Shown: positions 1-7,308, numbered from the stretch's first letter. The stretch: 50,655 bases of DNA from Gottfriedia acidiceleris (GCF_004138285.1 NZ_SCFN01000009.1:1-50655), one strand, 5' to 3'. The notes: generated by a model not told the origin, from the letters alone. Program-made: numbers and translations.

Positions 1-414
1 GTACCTACATTTGTAGTAGATGCACCAGGCGGAGGAGGTAAAATCTCACTTCAACCAAACTATATCGTCTCACAAAGTAGTAAAAAAACAGTACTGAGGA
101 ATTTTGAAGGTGTCATCACATCTTATCCAGAGCCTGAAAACTATAAAGAGGATACAGCAGAAGAGTATTTTTCACTAGTTTACCCTGATTATTTAAATAA
201 AGCAGCTAAGGTTGGTATTGCTAGTATCATGAATGATCAGGTTCAAAGTCTTATTCCTTCAGATTTAGAAAGAATGAAAAAGAGAGAACAATATCAAACA
301 GATCCAACACATAATTCATTAAAAAATAAACGAGAAAAAAGGGATGAACTAAAGGAGAAAAAGTTTCAATCACAAATTCAAAAAATGGATGGAAGTGTAA
401 AGAAAGATGAATAA
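1..414 (+). CDS. kamA: Lysine 2,3-aminomutase, C-terminal part (cut by window edge)
   Basis: The reading frame is open from base 1 and gives the last 137 residues of a KamA/YodO-type lysine 2,3-aminomutase, a radical-SAM, PLP-dependent enzyme converting L-lysine to beta-lysine. It is recognised from the family stretch VPTFVVDAPGGGGKI followed by NFEGVITSYPEPENY, and from the charged tail with KREKRDELKEKKF. The radical-SAM cysteines and PLP lysine lie upstream of the window. The stop codon overlaps the start of the next gene by 8 bases, so the two are translationally linked. The neighbours (yokU, yozE, yodN) support the B. subtilis-like identification. Confidence 0.93.
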   Translation, partial: VPTFVVDAPGGGGKISLQPNYIVSQSSKKTVLRNFEGVITSYPEPENYKEDTAEEYFSLVYPDYLNKAAKVGIASIMNDQVQSLIPSDLERMKKREQYQTDPTHNSLKNKREKRDELKEKKFQSQIQKMDGSVKKDE

Positions 415-697
415 TACATTAAAATGTGATTGGTGCGGTGAGGAGAATGTACAGGAAACAAAAGCAGTTGTACATTGGGAATTACCGGATGGTTCTCGAG
501 CAATCACAATTACAGGAGTACCATCATTTCATTGTGAACAGTGTAAATTTACCTATCAAAAAGAAGATACGGTCAAATCGATAGAAGATCAGTTATTTCT
601 CATTTCAACAAAATTACTTCCGGTTTCAGTCACATTTGATGAATTAATGAAGCAGCCGAGATTATTAAAAAGAAATTATTTTGACTTCTCGTCATAG
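407..697 (+). CDS. yokU: YokU family zinc-finger-like protein
   Basis: A 96-residue protein with two CxxC pairs, CDWC near residue 8 and CEQC near residue 43, as in YgiT-type zinc ribbons. The residues between look like a small beta-rich fold (VVHWELPDGSRAITI). It begins inside the 3' end of kamA (8-bp overlap), the kamA-yokU arrangement I recall from Bacillus. Its biochemical role is not known. The name rests on context and the paired CxxC motifs. Confidence 0.8.
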   Translation: MNNTLKCDWCGEENVQETKAVVHWELPDGSRAITITGVPSFHCEQCKFTYQKEDTVKSIEDQLFLISTKLLPVSVTFDELMKQPRLLKRNYFDFSS

Positions 698-809
698 AAC
701 GAGTATTTTTAAAATATAAAATAACTCTGTTATTGTATAAAGCATATTCAAAAAGTAACAATATTTTTAGAAAAAGAGACAAAATAAATAATAAAACTGA
801 GGGAGAATC

Positions 810-1028
810 ATGAGAAAGTCATTTTACCATTATATGATGAAGCATAGAAACTATAAAATTCCTAATGAAATTGGAATATTGGCAGATCATCTTTTTAATG
901 ATCACTCATTTCCAAAACATTCTTCAAGCTATGACGAAATTAGCTCGTATTTAGAGTTTGATGGAACTTTCCATCAATCGATGAGCGTTTTTGATGAAGC
1001 ATGGAACTTATATTTAGAAGATCAATAA
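810..1028 (+). CDS. yozE: YozE family protein
   Basis: A 72-residue acidic protein whose SFYHYMMKHRN, DHSFPKHSSSYDEISSYLE and FDEAWNLY segments match the YozE (SAM-like) family of Bacillus. Function is unknown. It is preceded by a ribosome-binding site (GGGAG, about 801-805) and followed at once by a strong terminator, so it closes the kamA-side transcript. Position between yokU and yodN agrees with the B. subtilis order. Confidence 0.85.
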   Translation: MRKSFYHYMMKHRNYKIPNEIGILADHLFNDHSFPKHSSSYDEISSYLEFDGTFHQSMSVFDEAWNLYLEDQ

Positions 1029-1064
1029 GATGTGACTTAGGTTAACTAAGTTACATCTTTTTTT
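1027..1064 (+). terminator. Rho-independent terminator after yozE
   Basis: Inverted repeat with arms GATGTGACTTAG and CTAAGTTACATC, short GTTA loop, followed by a run of T. Confidence 0.9.
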
Positions 1065-1261
1065 ATTGAAACCTTCATTCAATAATATCCCCTTTATTTA
1101 TTGATCCTACCATTTCTGAAACTAGCTATTAATTTCTTACCTACAAAATAGGCTAATCCCTTTTTTTATTTACTATGAAAATGACAGACAATTATCTATT
1201 GGTTGCATAGTATACAGTAAAAACGAATTAGTCACGACGAATGGAGAAGGAGGTAAGTAGT

Positions 1262-1417
1262 ATGACGAAGAAAAAACAACCCAAATATAACGTAGATGAT
1301 ATTGTCGTGATAACGTTATATGGTACTGTCGGTAAGATAACAAATATAAACTTTCTATTTTTATTGGGAATTCATCGCTTGTGTAAAATGCATAATGCTA
1401 AGGTGATTTTATGTTAG
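1262..1417 (+). pseudogene. yodN: yodN 5' fragment (interrupted by integrative element)
   Basis: The ATG at 1262 follows a strong ribosome-binding site (AGAAGGAGG). The first 27 codons read MTKKKQPKYNVDDIVVITLY then GTVGKIT, the start I expect for YodN. At about codon 28 the frame crosses into foreign DNA and ends after 51 codons, overlapping the recombinase start by 7 bases. The continuation lies 4.78 kb away at 6123 in the same phase (NIKLMDGVFVYEV...). Excision at the shared hexamer AAATAT would restore a 222-residue protein. What is translated now is a chimera with 24 element-encoded residues. Confidence 0.85.
1342..1367. other. attL: crossover hexamer plus left inverted repeat
   Basis: AAATAT at 1342-1347, the only bases necessarily shared with the right junction, is followed by the inner arm at 1349-1367. 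Bases to the left are yodN coding sequence. Confidence 0.8.
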
Positions 1418-2880
1418 CTGCTATTTATCTCAGGCTATCAAGAAACGAAGAACAAAAAGAGGTGGAAGAAGTTTTACTTAATCATAAAAATGCTTTGATC
1501 AAGCTTGCCAATCAACATAATTTAAAATATATCATTTATCAGGAAATTTCGAGTGGTGTAAATACAGAGCGTGAACAATTAAATTTATTGCTTAAGAAAA
1601 TACATGAATTTGATTATTTAATTATTATGGATATAGATCGTCTTTCACGTGATAATGCACATGCAGAACAAATCAAGCAAGTATTAATCTTAAATGATAT
1701 TAAAATATTAACCCCACAAGGTAAAATAGATTTATCCCAGGAAACGAATGAAATGTTATTTTCATTCCAAGCAGTATTGGCTAATTTTGAATATAAGCAG
1801 ATAAAGAAGCGATTATCAAGAGGTAGATTAGCAGCAGCGGAGCAAGGAAAATGGGTAATGAGTAATAAGACCCCACTTGGATATCGTAAAAACTCGGAAA
1901 AAAAATTAGAAATCATTGAAGACGAAGCGAAGATCATTCGACTAATATTTGATAAATCGTTAGAACGAGTTTCCGTAAATGAAATAGCACGGCAATTAAA
2001 TAGGTTAAATTGGAGGAGTAGGCAAGGTAAAATACTTACTACATCACATATTAGCCAAATACGTACGAATCCTGTATATTATGGAGTCATACAGGCTAGA
2101 AGACGTATTCATAATAAAATTATTGATGAAGTTTTTATTGAAAATGCGCATGAGGCAATCATAACAAAGGAGCAATTTTTCGCCGTCCAAAACATATTAG
2201 AAAATAATAAAAATGTTTATTTCCAAAACCGAAAAACAATTCGTAGGTTACAAAATTTAATATACTGTAATTGCTGTGGGCGGAAGCGATATATTCAAAA
2301 GGATAGTTCAAATATTGATTTTATAAAATCATGTTCATATAAAATATCAAACAATCAATGTAAAGATCGGGGCTATAAATATCAATTAGTCGAAGAATTT
2401 GTTTTAAAGAGCGTTAAAGAAAAAAAATTAGAGCTAGAGAACGGGTTAAAAATGCTAGATTCTCAGAAAACAATCGAACTCGAACAAAGATTAACGACTG
2501 AACTTGTCTCATTAATCAAACAAAAGGATAAAATTAAAAAACGACAAAATAACGTTAGAGAAATGAGAATGGATGAAGAGATTACTAAAATGGAATATGA
2601 AGAATTAAAAAATGAACTAATCGCCCAAATGAATCAAATGAATGAGCAAATTGAACTCTATCAGACTCAAATAGAAAATTTAAGAAACAAAAACGATGAT
2701 AGTCAAAAAATAGAGAAGATAATTGAAACGCTAGACGAATTAGAAGGAATCGATCCTGAAATATGTAATCAATTTTTAAAATCATTTATTAATAAAATAT
2801 GGTTTAGTAGTAATATGGATTCAAGTCATGATACTACTCGAAGTAAGGAAATTGTCTCTATTAAAATAGAATGGATCTAA
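1411..2880 (+). CDS. Large serine recombinase (site-specific integrase)
   Basis: 489 residues, typical of short large-serine recombinases. The N-terminal resolvase domain begins AAIYLRLSR with the nucleophile at Ser10 and contains DIDRLSRDN near residue 72. The recombinase domain follows (about 150-275, with TPLGYRKN and HISQIRTNPVYYGVI). A zinc ribbon lies at about 285-320 (YCNCCGRKRY with later Cys in CSYK and QCKD). Then a charged coiled coil runs to about residue 440. The ATG has AAGGTG 6-11 bases upstream. It adjoins attL and would insert or excise the element. In the integrated state it lies directly downstream of the yodN promoter and overlaps the truncated yodN frame, so host transcription could drive it. 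Related in architecture to SprA of phage SPbeta. Confidence 0.95.
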   Translation: MLAAIYLRLSRNEEQKEVEEVLLNHKNALIKLANQHNLKYIIYQEISSGVNTEREQLNLLLKKIHEFDYLIIMDIDRLSRDNAHAEQIKQVLILNDIKILTPQGKIDLSQETNEMLFSFQAVLANFEYKQIKKRLSRGRLAAAEQGKWVMSNKTPLGYRKNSEKKLEIIEDEAKIIRLIFDKSLERVSVNEIARQLNRLNWRSRQGKILTTSHISQIRTNPVYYGVIQARRRIHNKIIDEVFIENAHEAIITKEQFFAVQNILENNKNVYFQNRKTIRRLQNLIYCNCCGRKRYIQKDSSNIDFIKSCSYKISNNQCKDRGYKYQLVEEFVLKSVKEKKLELENGLKMLDSQKTIELEQRLTTELVSLIKQKDKIKKRQNNVREMRMDEEITKMEYEELKNELIAQMNQMNEQIELYQTQIENLRNKNDDSQKIEKIIETLDELEGIDPEICNQFLKSFINKIWFSSNMDSSHDTTRSKEIVSIKIEWI

Positions 2881-2978
2881 TGCATCAATTATCATTCTAT
2901 GAAGCTATTCCCACTAGAAATCTCACATTAAACAGCCACATTAAAGTCATTACTTTTTGAGAATCTTAAAATTAAAAT

Positions 2979-3026
2979 AAAAAGTTCAGTTTACCATCTT
3001 CGAAAAGATAGAACTGAACTTTTTTG
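2979..3026. terminator. Bidirectional terminator between recombinase and membrane protein
   Basis: Arms AAAAGTTCAGTT and AACTGAACTTTTTT around an inner hairpin (ATCTTcgaaAAGAT). A-run on one side and T-run on the other, serving the convergent genes. Confidence 0.85.
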
Positions 3027-3044
3027 TAATGAAATTTTAAAGAT

Positions 3045-3668
3045 TTACTTGTTATTGATCAATTTAACTAATTCATTAAAATATTTTTCAGCTTCCTTAC
3101 TACTTCTTGCATTTTTCAACCTTTTCATTAAAATATTGTAATGAAAATCAACTTCTTCTTTGGTTCCATCATCAGTGCTGTCATCTTCATTATTTTGTTC
3201 TATTCCATCGACAACACCCGTATCTGTTTGATGCATATTTCCTTTGTTATTCGAGGGGGCACTTGTCTTTTTGTTCTCATTTTTCTCTTTCTCCATTTCT
3301 TCAAGTGTTGAACTAAAATCAATGATTTTGTCATTAACGTTTTTATCAACCAATTTTTCTAAATAAGCACCGCCGCTAACTCCACAAATAAAAGCATAAA
3401 TGATAATTGATACAGGAGTTTGATCATTTGTCGTCAGAACAGCAATAAGGTATGATATACAACCTGCCATAGCTCCAAGAATTATTTCTCGCTTAGAACC
3501 TAGTGAATATCTTTCTCTACCATCAGAATCTTTAAACCGATAGCTTCTAATGTAGCCCTCATTCGCTAATAATATATTGGCATAACCACCGATCGCACCA
3601 ATTAATATTGATAGAAAGGTCAGAAATAAATCATTAGATGATAATGTATCCAGCCAATTTTCGTACAT
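3045..3668 (-). CDS. Predicted three-helix membrane protein (DUF4257-like)
   Basis: 207 residues. Hydrophobic segments at about 13-33 (LFLTFLSILIGAIGGYANIL), 62-80 (IILGAMAGCISYLIAVL) and 85-105 (VSIIIYAFICGVSGGAYLE) are followed by an acidic, low-complexity cytoplasmic-type region (EDDSTDDGTKEE) and a charged helix. The GAIGGYANILL pattern recalls DUF4257 proteins of Bacillus phages, but I could not verify this. Start ATG follows GGGAGG. It is on the opposite strand to the recombinase and is element cargo. Function unknown. Confidence 0.6.
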   Translation of the reverse strand: MYENWLDTLSSNDLFLTFLSILIGAIGGYANILLANEGYIRSYRFKDSDGRERYSLGSKREIILGAMAGCISYLIAVLTTNDQTPVSIIIYAFICGVSGGAYLEKLVDKNVNDKIIDFSSTLEEMEKEKNENKKTSAPSNNKGNMHQTDTGVVDGIEQNNEDDSTDDGTKEEVDFHYNILMKRLKNARSSKEAEKYFNELVKLINNK

Positions 3669-3765
3669 ATTAGTACCCTCCCGTTTTTGTTAAACTATAT
3701 GGAGGCTTTTTTTAGAATAGTACAATTAGATGCAATACGTTTATAAAGGTCATTTTTTAGGTAGT

Positions 3766-3797
3766 TATAAAAAACTTATCAGCTAAAAGAAAGCTGA
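3766..3797 (-). terminator. Terminator after the alpha/beta hydrolase gene
   Basis: On the minus strand TCAGCT-TTCTTTT-AGCTGA is followed by TAAGTTTTTT. Confidence 0.7.
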
Positions 3798-3829
3798 ATC
3801 AGGTTGATCTAGTTTGTTAGAAATTAATT

Positions 3830-4612
3830 TTAAATCTTAACGGGTTCTTGTTTATTTAAAAATGAGCGAATGGTTTGATTAAATTTTTCTGCAGCTTCCA
3901 TTTTGGTTACATGGCCAGTATTTTTGAAAATAACTAATTTTGAATTTGGAATACTTTTATGCATTACTAATTGGAGCCATACTGGCGTAATCGGATCATA
4001 CTGACCACCAATAATAAGAGTTGGTACATTTATATTTGGTAACAATTCTCTATTATCAACGTTAAAACAGGCTCTCATTGACCTGTCATATCCTTCTGGA
4101 TTTGGGCGATAATATTGTTTAAATTGTTGTAATGACTCTTCTTCCCATGAAAAAAGGCACGCTCTTGCTGTCATCTCTTTTAACTGTTGTGGTGTGAAAA
4201 TTTTTGAACGAAGCTCTTTATATTGAAGAAACCATAATCCTAGTAATCTTGGAGCAAAATGAAATGTACTAACTAGGATTAAAGAGCGACATCTTTCAGG
4301 TGCTTGCCGGTACATCTCTTGTGCAACAGCCCCACCCATAGATAAGCCTAAAATATGAGCGCTTTCAATTCCTAACTCATCCATTAAATCAAGTACATCT
4401 TTTGCGAAATTCTTAATTGATATTCCTTCAGTTAAATCATTTTCTCCATGGCCACGCAAATCAGGAATAATTAAATCGAATTCATTCGCTAGTTCATATT
4501 GTTTAAACCAGCTTTCTTTAACTTCACCAAGACCATGAATTAATACGAGTGGTTCTCCAGTACCTAACCGATCATAATACAGTTTGATACTTTCAGTCTT
4601 AATAACGTACAA
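3830..4612 (-). CDS. Alpha/beta hydrolase, possibly acting on PHA or a small ester
   Basis: About 260 residues with a complete alpha/beta hydrolase layout: oxyanion loop LIHGLGEVKESW, nucleophile elbow GLSMGG (Ser near residue 91), acid in GGQYDPITP and catalytic His in NTGHVTKME. The TTG at 4612 is preferred because AAAGGAG lies 8 bases upstream; the in-frame GTG three codons earlier overlaps that site. It is divergent from a PhaQ/phasin pair with only about 150 bp between. The intracellular PHB depolymerase of B. thuringiensis belongs to this broad fold with a similar lipase box, so a role in PHA turnover is possible. Sequence alone fits many esterases. Confidence 0.8.
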   Translation of the reverse strand: MYVIKTESIKLYYDRLGTGEPLVLIHGLGEVKESWFKQYELANEFDLIIPDLRGHGENDLTEGISIKNFAKDVLDLMDELGIESAHILGLSMGGAVAQEMYRQAPERCRSLILVSTFHFAPRLLGLWFLQYKELRSKIFTPQQLKEMTARACLFSWEEESLQQFKQYYRPNPEGYDRSMRACFNVDNRELLPNINVPTLIIGGQYDPITPVWLQLVMHKSIPNSKLVIFKNTGHVTKMEAAEKFNQTIRSFLNKQEPVKI

Positions 4613-4711
4613 TTTTATCACTCCTTTGTAACTTTTTTCACTAAAATATTTAACGAATAAACGCTATGTTTGAAGTTTTTTGAAAATTTATAATAAATTA
4701 TATTTACTGTA

Positions 4712-4749
4712 TTGACGCTATATTCATATATGTGTAAAATACACCTATA
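4712..4749 (+). promoter_or_regulatory. Promoter and overlapping operator of the phaQ-phasin operon
   Basis: TTGACG at 4712-4717, 17-bp spacer, TAAAAT at 4735-4740. The -10 is embedded in an inverted repeat at 4727-4749 with arms TATATGTGTA and TACACCTATA (one mismatch in ten). An operator over the -10 fits autorepression by the PadR-type product just downstream. Confidence 0.65.
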
Positions 4750-4772
4750 TATTTTATATAGAGGTGTTACCA

Positions 4773-5195
4773 ATGAACAATGATAAAGATAAAAATATTA
4801 CTCCTTCAAAAAATTTTATTATGCCTTTTATTCTTCTACTTCTTAGTCGGATGACACTACATGGATATGATCTAATTCAAAAGCTCCACGCATTCGGTTT
4901 TCAAACGATTGACCAAGGAAATTTATATCGATTATTAAGACAACTAGAAAAAGAAAATCTTGTACAATCGGAATGGGATACGAAAGGAAGCGGACCTGCT
5001 AAGCGCTGTTATTCAATTACAGAAGCTGGGAAGGCATACTTAACAGGGAACGCAAGACAACTCGAACTTTATCAATCAATGCTTGATCAATTTTTCAAAA
5101 TGTACACTAGTTTTCTTGAGCTCTACATTCCTCCATTACAAAGAGAGGATAAAATAGAGAAAAATTCGAAACACAAAGAGGAGGAAGAAGTTTGA
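4773..5195 (+). CDS. phaQ: PhaQ-type PadR family repressor
   Basis: 140 residues from the ATG at 4773, which has AGAGGTG 6 bases upstream; an upstream in-frame GTG overlaps that site. The protein is a PadR winged helix: NFIMPFILLLLSRMTLHGYDLIQKL (helices 1-2), then DQGNLYRLLRQLEKENLVQSEW (recognition helix) and the wing GPAKRCYSITEAGKAYL. This matches, as I recall it, PhaQ of Bacillus megaterium/cereus, the PHB-responsive repressor that controls phasin and synthase genes. It overlaps the phasin-like gene by 3 bases. It lies inside the integrative element, so it is not the usual phaRBC-linked copy. Confidence 0.8.
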   Translation: MNNDKDKNITPSKNFIMPFILLLLSRMTLHGYDLIQKLHAFGFQTIDQGNLYRLLRQLEKENLVQSEWDTKGSGPAKRCYSITEAGKAYLTGNARQLELYQSMLDQFFKMYTSFLELYIPPLQREDKIEKNSKHKEEEEV

Positions 5196-5776
5196 CGACA
5201 CAGAAAGCTTCAAAACCAAAGGTGGAAGTTCAAAAAATTGAAGATGAGAAAGTAGAAAATTATTTTATGGATCCTTTTTTTAATACACTCTGGGATCAAT
5301 ATGAAAGTAGTTTGACACACTTAAGAGACAGTAGAGAACAAAGGTTAAATTCGTTTATTAAAGTGTTAAACGAAACAAGGAAATTTAATGAGGAATATCG
5401 TAATGCAGTAAATGGTTTATTTGGAGAAATAAAGTACTTTAATAATCAGATAAAAGCAAATAAATCAAGAATTAAAATTGCAAAGTCAGATGAAACTTCA
5501 GAAGTTCAATCAAGTGTTAAACTATTTGAAGAAACGGTAAATAAATTTGGTGAGTTATTAACTACTCCGTTCAAAGCCTCAGTTGAGTTAATTGAAAGAG
5601 TAGAAGAGCAATATGAACAAACTGGAAAATTCTACATAGAGAGTTTGAAGGAAAGCGATCGAGTTTGGTCATCATTAAATGAACATTACTTAGAAATTTT
5701 AAGAGCAGCACATACGAACTTTAACCATCGTATTGAGGATAGCTTTAAAATGTTTAAACCTGTTGTAAATAGGTAA
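5192..5776 (+). CDS. Phasin-like PHA granule protein
   Basis: 194 residues, almost entirely predicted alpha-helical and coiled coil, with no membrane segment or signal. The segment MDPFFNTLWDQYESSLTHL resembles the N-terminus of Bacillus phasins and of PhaR-type proteins. The remainder is amphipathic (FKASVELIERVEEQYEQTGKFY). It starts with TTG (GAGGAGG upstream) overlapping the phaQ stop, so it shares the phaQ promoter. The pairing with PhaQ is the main reason for the call; phaB and phaC are absent here. The alternatives are a PhaR-like synthase subunit or an unrelated coiled-coil protein. Confidence 0.6.
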   Translation: MTTQKASKPKVEVQKIEDEKVENYFMDPFFNTLWDQYESSLTHLRDSREQRLNSFIKVLNETRKFNEEYRNAVNGLFGEIKYFNNQIKANKSRIKIAKSDETSEVQSSVKLFEETVNKFGELLTTPFKASVELIERVEEQYEQTGKFYIESLKESDRVWSSLNEHYLEILRAAHTNFNHRIEDSFKMFKPVVNR

Positions 5777-5802
5777 ATTTTGCCCTTTTTCTTCGCACTA
5801 AA

Positions 5803-5837
5803 GAACAACTCTTTCAAATCAGAAGAGTTGTTTTTTT
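5803..5837 (+). terminator. Terminator after the phasin-like gene
   Basis: GAACAACTCTT and AAGAGTTGTT arms followed by seven T. Confidence 0.9.
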
Positions 5838-5897
5838 ATGCCTTATTTAATTTTTCTTATAGGCAATTTTATCGATTACAATACATACCTCTATGAA

Positions 5898-5927
5898 CTA
5901 TAGACTAGACCTATGAATAGTCTATAG
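5898..5927. promoter_or_regulatory. 10-bp perfect dyad before the right-end small gene
   Basis: CTATAGACTA (5898-5907) and TAGTCTATAG (5918-5927) are perfect inverted copies. The right arm ends at the GAGGGG ribosome-binding site of the 43-codon ORF, so it could be a protein operator or an RNA hairpin limiting translation. Confidence 0.6.
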
Positions 5928-5941
5928 AGGGGTGTTTCTTC

Positions 5942-6073
5942 ATGGATAAGTTTAAATATGAAGAAATTGGAACGTTAAATGCAAAACTTGCTGCAGAAGC
6001 ATTACTAAAATTAACTATAAAAATAAAAAATGAGGATATAAAAATAAAGACATCTGATAAGCCACTCACTTAA
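5942..6073 (+). CDS. 43-residue protein at the right end of the element (unknown)
   Basis: ATG at 5942 with GAGGGGTG 8-9 bases upstream; product MDKFKYEEIGTLNAKLAAEA plus 23 residues ending SDKPLT. It is a short, mixed-charge, largely helical peptide with no recognised domain. It is the last gene before attR and reads toward yodN, and has its own dyad upstream. Recombination directionality factors of serine-recombinase elements are small, so it is a candidate, but there is no sequence evidence for that. Confidence 0.55.
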   Translation: MDKFKYEEIGTLNAKLAAEALLKLTIKIKNEDIKIKTSDKPLT

Positions 6074-6099
6074 CTTGAGTGGTATTTTTGTCTCATTAG

Positions 6100-6127
6100 C
6101 CAATAAAAATAGAAAGTTAATAAATAT
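6100..6127. other. attR: right inverted repeat plus crossover hexamer
   Basis: Complement of the left 19-bp arm at 6100-6118, then AAATAT at 6122-6127, then yodN coding sequence resuming in phase. Confidence 0.8.
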
Positions 6128-6710
6128 TAAACTGATGGACGGCGTTTTTGTTTATGAAGTCAATAATCATGACGGACTTTATGTTGAGAATACTCTTCAG
6201 CTTCTCAACGAATATGATGGGAAAAAACTTGAAAAAGAATGGATAGAAGTAAATTATTCATTTTCTTTCGGGGATCTTGTTCAAGTAAATGGTTATGAAA
6301 AAGAAATTTTTCGAATTGTGGGGTACCGGACTGAGGTTTGGCGATATAAAAATGACGCGTGGGAAGATACAATTTACGAACTAGCACGTATTACTGATGG
6401 AGAATGGTTAGAAGCCGATGAAACAGATTTAACACTAATTGCATCAGCTCAAACTGCAAATGCAATTCTAAAAAAACTAAGAAATGATAAAAATGGCATT
6501 ACAAAATTAGACTTAGAAAAACTTCGCTCAATGAATGATTTTAATAAAAACAGAAATAAAACAACAAAACAAGAAATAATTGACGGATTATTAGATATAT
6601 ATAATGATTACGCTGTTTTATATTCAATCTTCCAAGACGAAGAATATAAAATTGTGATGGATCTAGTGCTTAAAAATTTAAATAAATTCTCAGAGAAGAA
6701 AACAAATTGA
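6123..6710 (+). pseudogene. yodN: yodN 3' fragment
   Basis: 195 codons that continue YodN from residue 28 (NIKLMDGVFVYEVNNHDGLY...), with no plausible start of their own. A TTG at 6075 lies in element DNA and has no ribosome-binding site. The intact reading frame implies that the insertion is recent, or that the gene is still used after excision. The protein has an N-terminal beta-rich part and a helical C-terminal half (LDLEKLRSMNDFNKNRNK). No function is known. It precedes yozD as in B. subtilis. Confidence 0.8.
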
Positions 6711-6720
6711 GAGAGAGGAT

Positions 6721-6741
6721 ATTCTACAATAATTGTAGAAT
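6721..6741. repeat. 21-bp perfect palindrome at the end of the small antisense gene
   Basis: ATTCTACAAT-A-ATTGTAGAAT, containing the stop codon of the minus-strand 51-residue gene. No T-run on either side, so a terminator is unlikely. Confidence 0.5.
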
Positions 6742-6879
6742 TATATGAATCATAAAAGGTATGCCTATCCCTATTAAAATAAAAAATGCAATTGTCGTCA
6801 GTTTTTCAACAGTTTCTTCAAACAGTTCATCATTAACCATAATTTCTTTTAAATTAGCTAGCTTGTCCATTTTTATCAT
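6724..6879 (-). CDS. Small single-pass membrane protein (51 residues)
   Basis: ATG at 6879 is preceded by AAAGGAG at 10-base spacing. The product starts MIKMDKLANLKEIMVNDELF and ends in one hydrophobic helix (LTTIAFFILIGIGIPFMIHI). It lies on the minus strand between yodN and yozD. I do not recognise a family. The ribosome-binding site, clean helix and intergenic position support a real gene. Confidence 0.6.
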   Translation of the reverse strand: MIKMDKLANLKEIMVNDELFEETVEKLTTIAFFILIGIGIPFMIHIILQLL

Positions 6880-7032
6880 TGGAATCTCGCTCCTTTAACA
6901 TGTTTTAATTGAATATATGCTTGTCAATGTTGTATTATGCAAAAGGTTACATATTAATATTTTTTTGTGCTTGGTAAGGTTTTTTTCATATTTTCTCATT
7001 TTTCACATATTAACTAGTAAGGGGTGATGCTA

Positions 7033-7209
7033 GTGAAAGAAATTGAGGTAGTTATTGATACGGAAGAAATAGCAGAATTTTTCTATCAACAGCTCATTCA
7101 GCGAGGATATGTTCCTGAGGAAGAGGAAATTGAAGAACTAGCGGATATTACTTTCGAGTACTTACTGGAAAAATGTATGATTGATGAAATTGATGAGGAA
7201 GAAGAATAG
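7033..7209 (+). CDS. yozD: YozD family protein
   Basis: 58 acidic residues starting KEIEVVIDTEEIAEFFY and ending CMIDEIDEEEE, matching YozD of Bacillus in sequence and length. The GTG at 7033 is chosen because AAGGGGTG lies at the right distance and the known family begins MKEI; the ATG and GTG just upstream fall inside that site. Function unknown. It sits between yodN and yodM as in B. subtilis. Confidence 0.8.
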   Translation: MKEIEVVIDTEEIAEFFYQQLIQRGYVPEEEEIEELADITFEYLLEKCMIDEIDEEEE

Positions 7210-7217
7210 TCATGAAA

Positions 7218-7255
7218 GTGGCGACGGGAGATCTCGTCGTTTTTCTTTTGTGTAT
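7218..7255 (+). terminator. Terminator after yozD
   Basis: GC-rich stem GGCGACGGGA / TCTCGTCG followed by TTTTTCTTTT. Confidence 0.8.
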
Positions 7256-7308
7256 CCAAAGTACAAGCAATTAAGATGCATTAACTGGAACTTATATTGG
7301 AGGTTTAT

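Larger units (their letters stand above)
1343..6122 (+). mobile_element. 4,780-bp serine-recombinase integrative element inserted in yodN
   Basis: The element lies between two copies of AAATAT (1342-1347 and 6122-6127) that occupy the same codon phase of a split gene. Its ends carry a perfect 19-bp inverted repeat, AACTTTCTATTTTTATTGG at 1349-1367 and its complement at 6100-6118. Joining the ends gives a 48-bp near-palindrome (19-bp arms around AATAAATATA), as expected of a large-serine-recombinase attP. The recombinase gene starts 64 bp inside the left end, the usual arrangement. Cargo: membrane protein, alpha/beta hydrolase, PhaQ-like repressor, phasin-like protein and a 43-codon ORF. No tail, capsid or transfer genes are present. 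Confidence 0.85.

Noticed and set aside
6075-6710. Independent 211-residue gene starting at TTG 6075
   Set aside because: The first 16 codons are element end sequence without a ribosome-binding site; the rest is the yodN 3' part.
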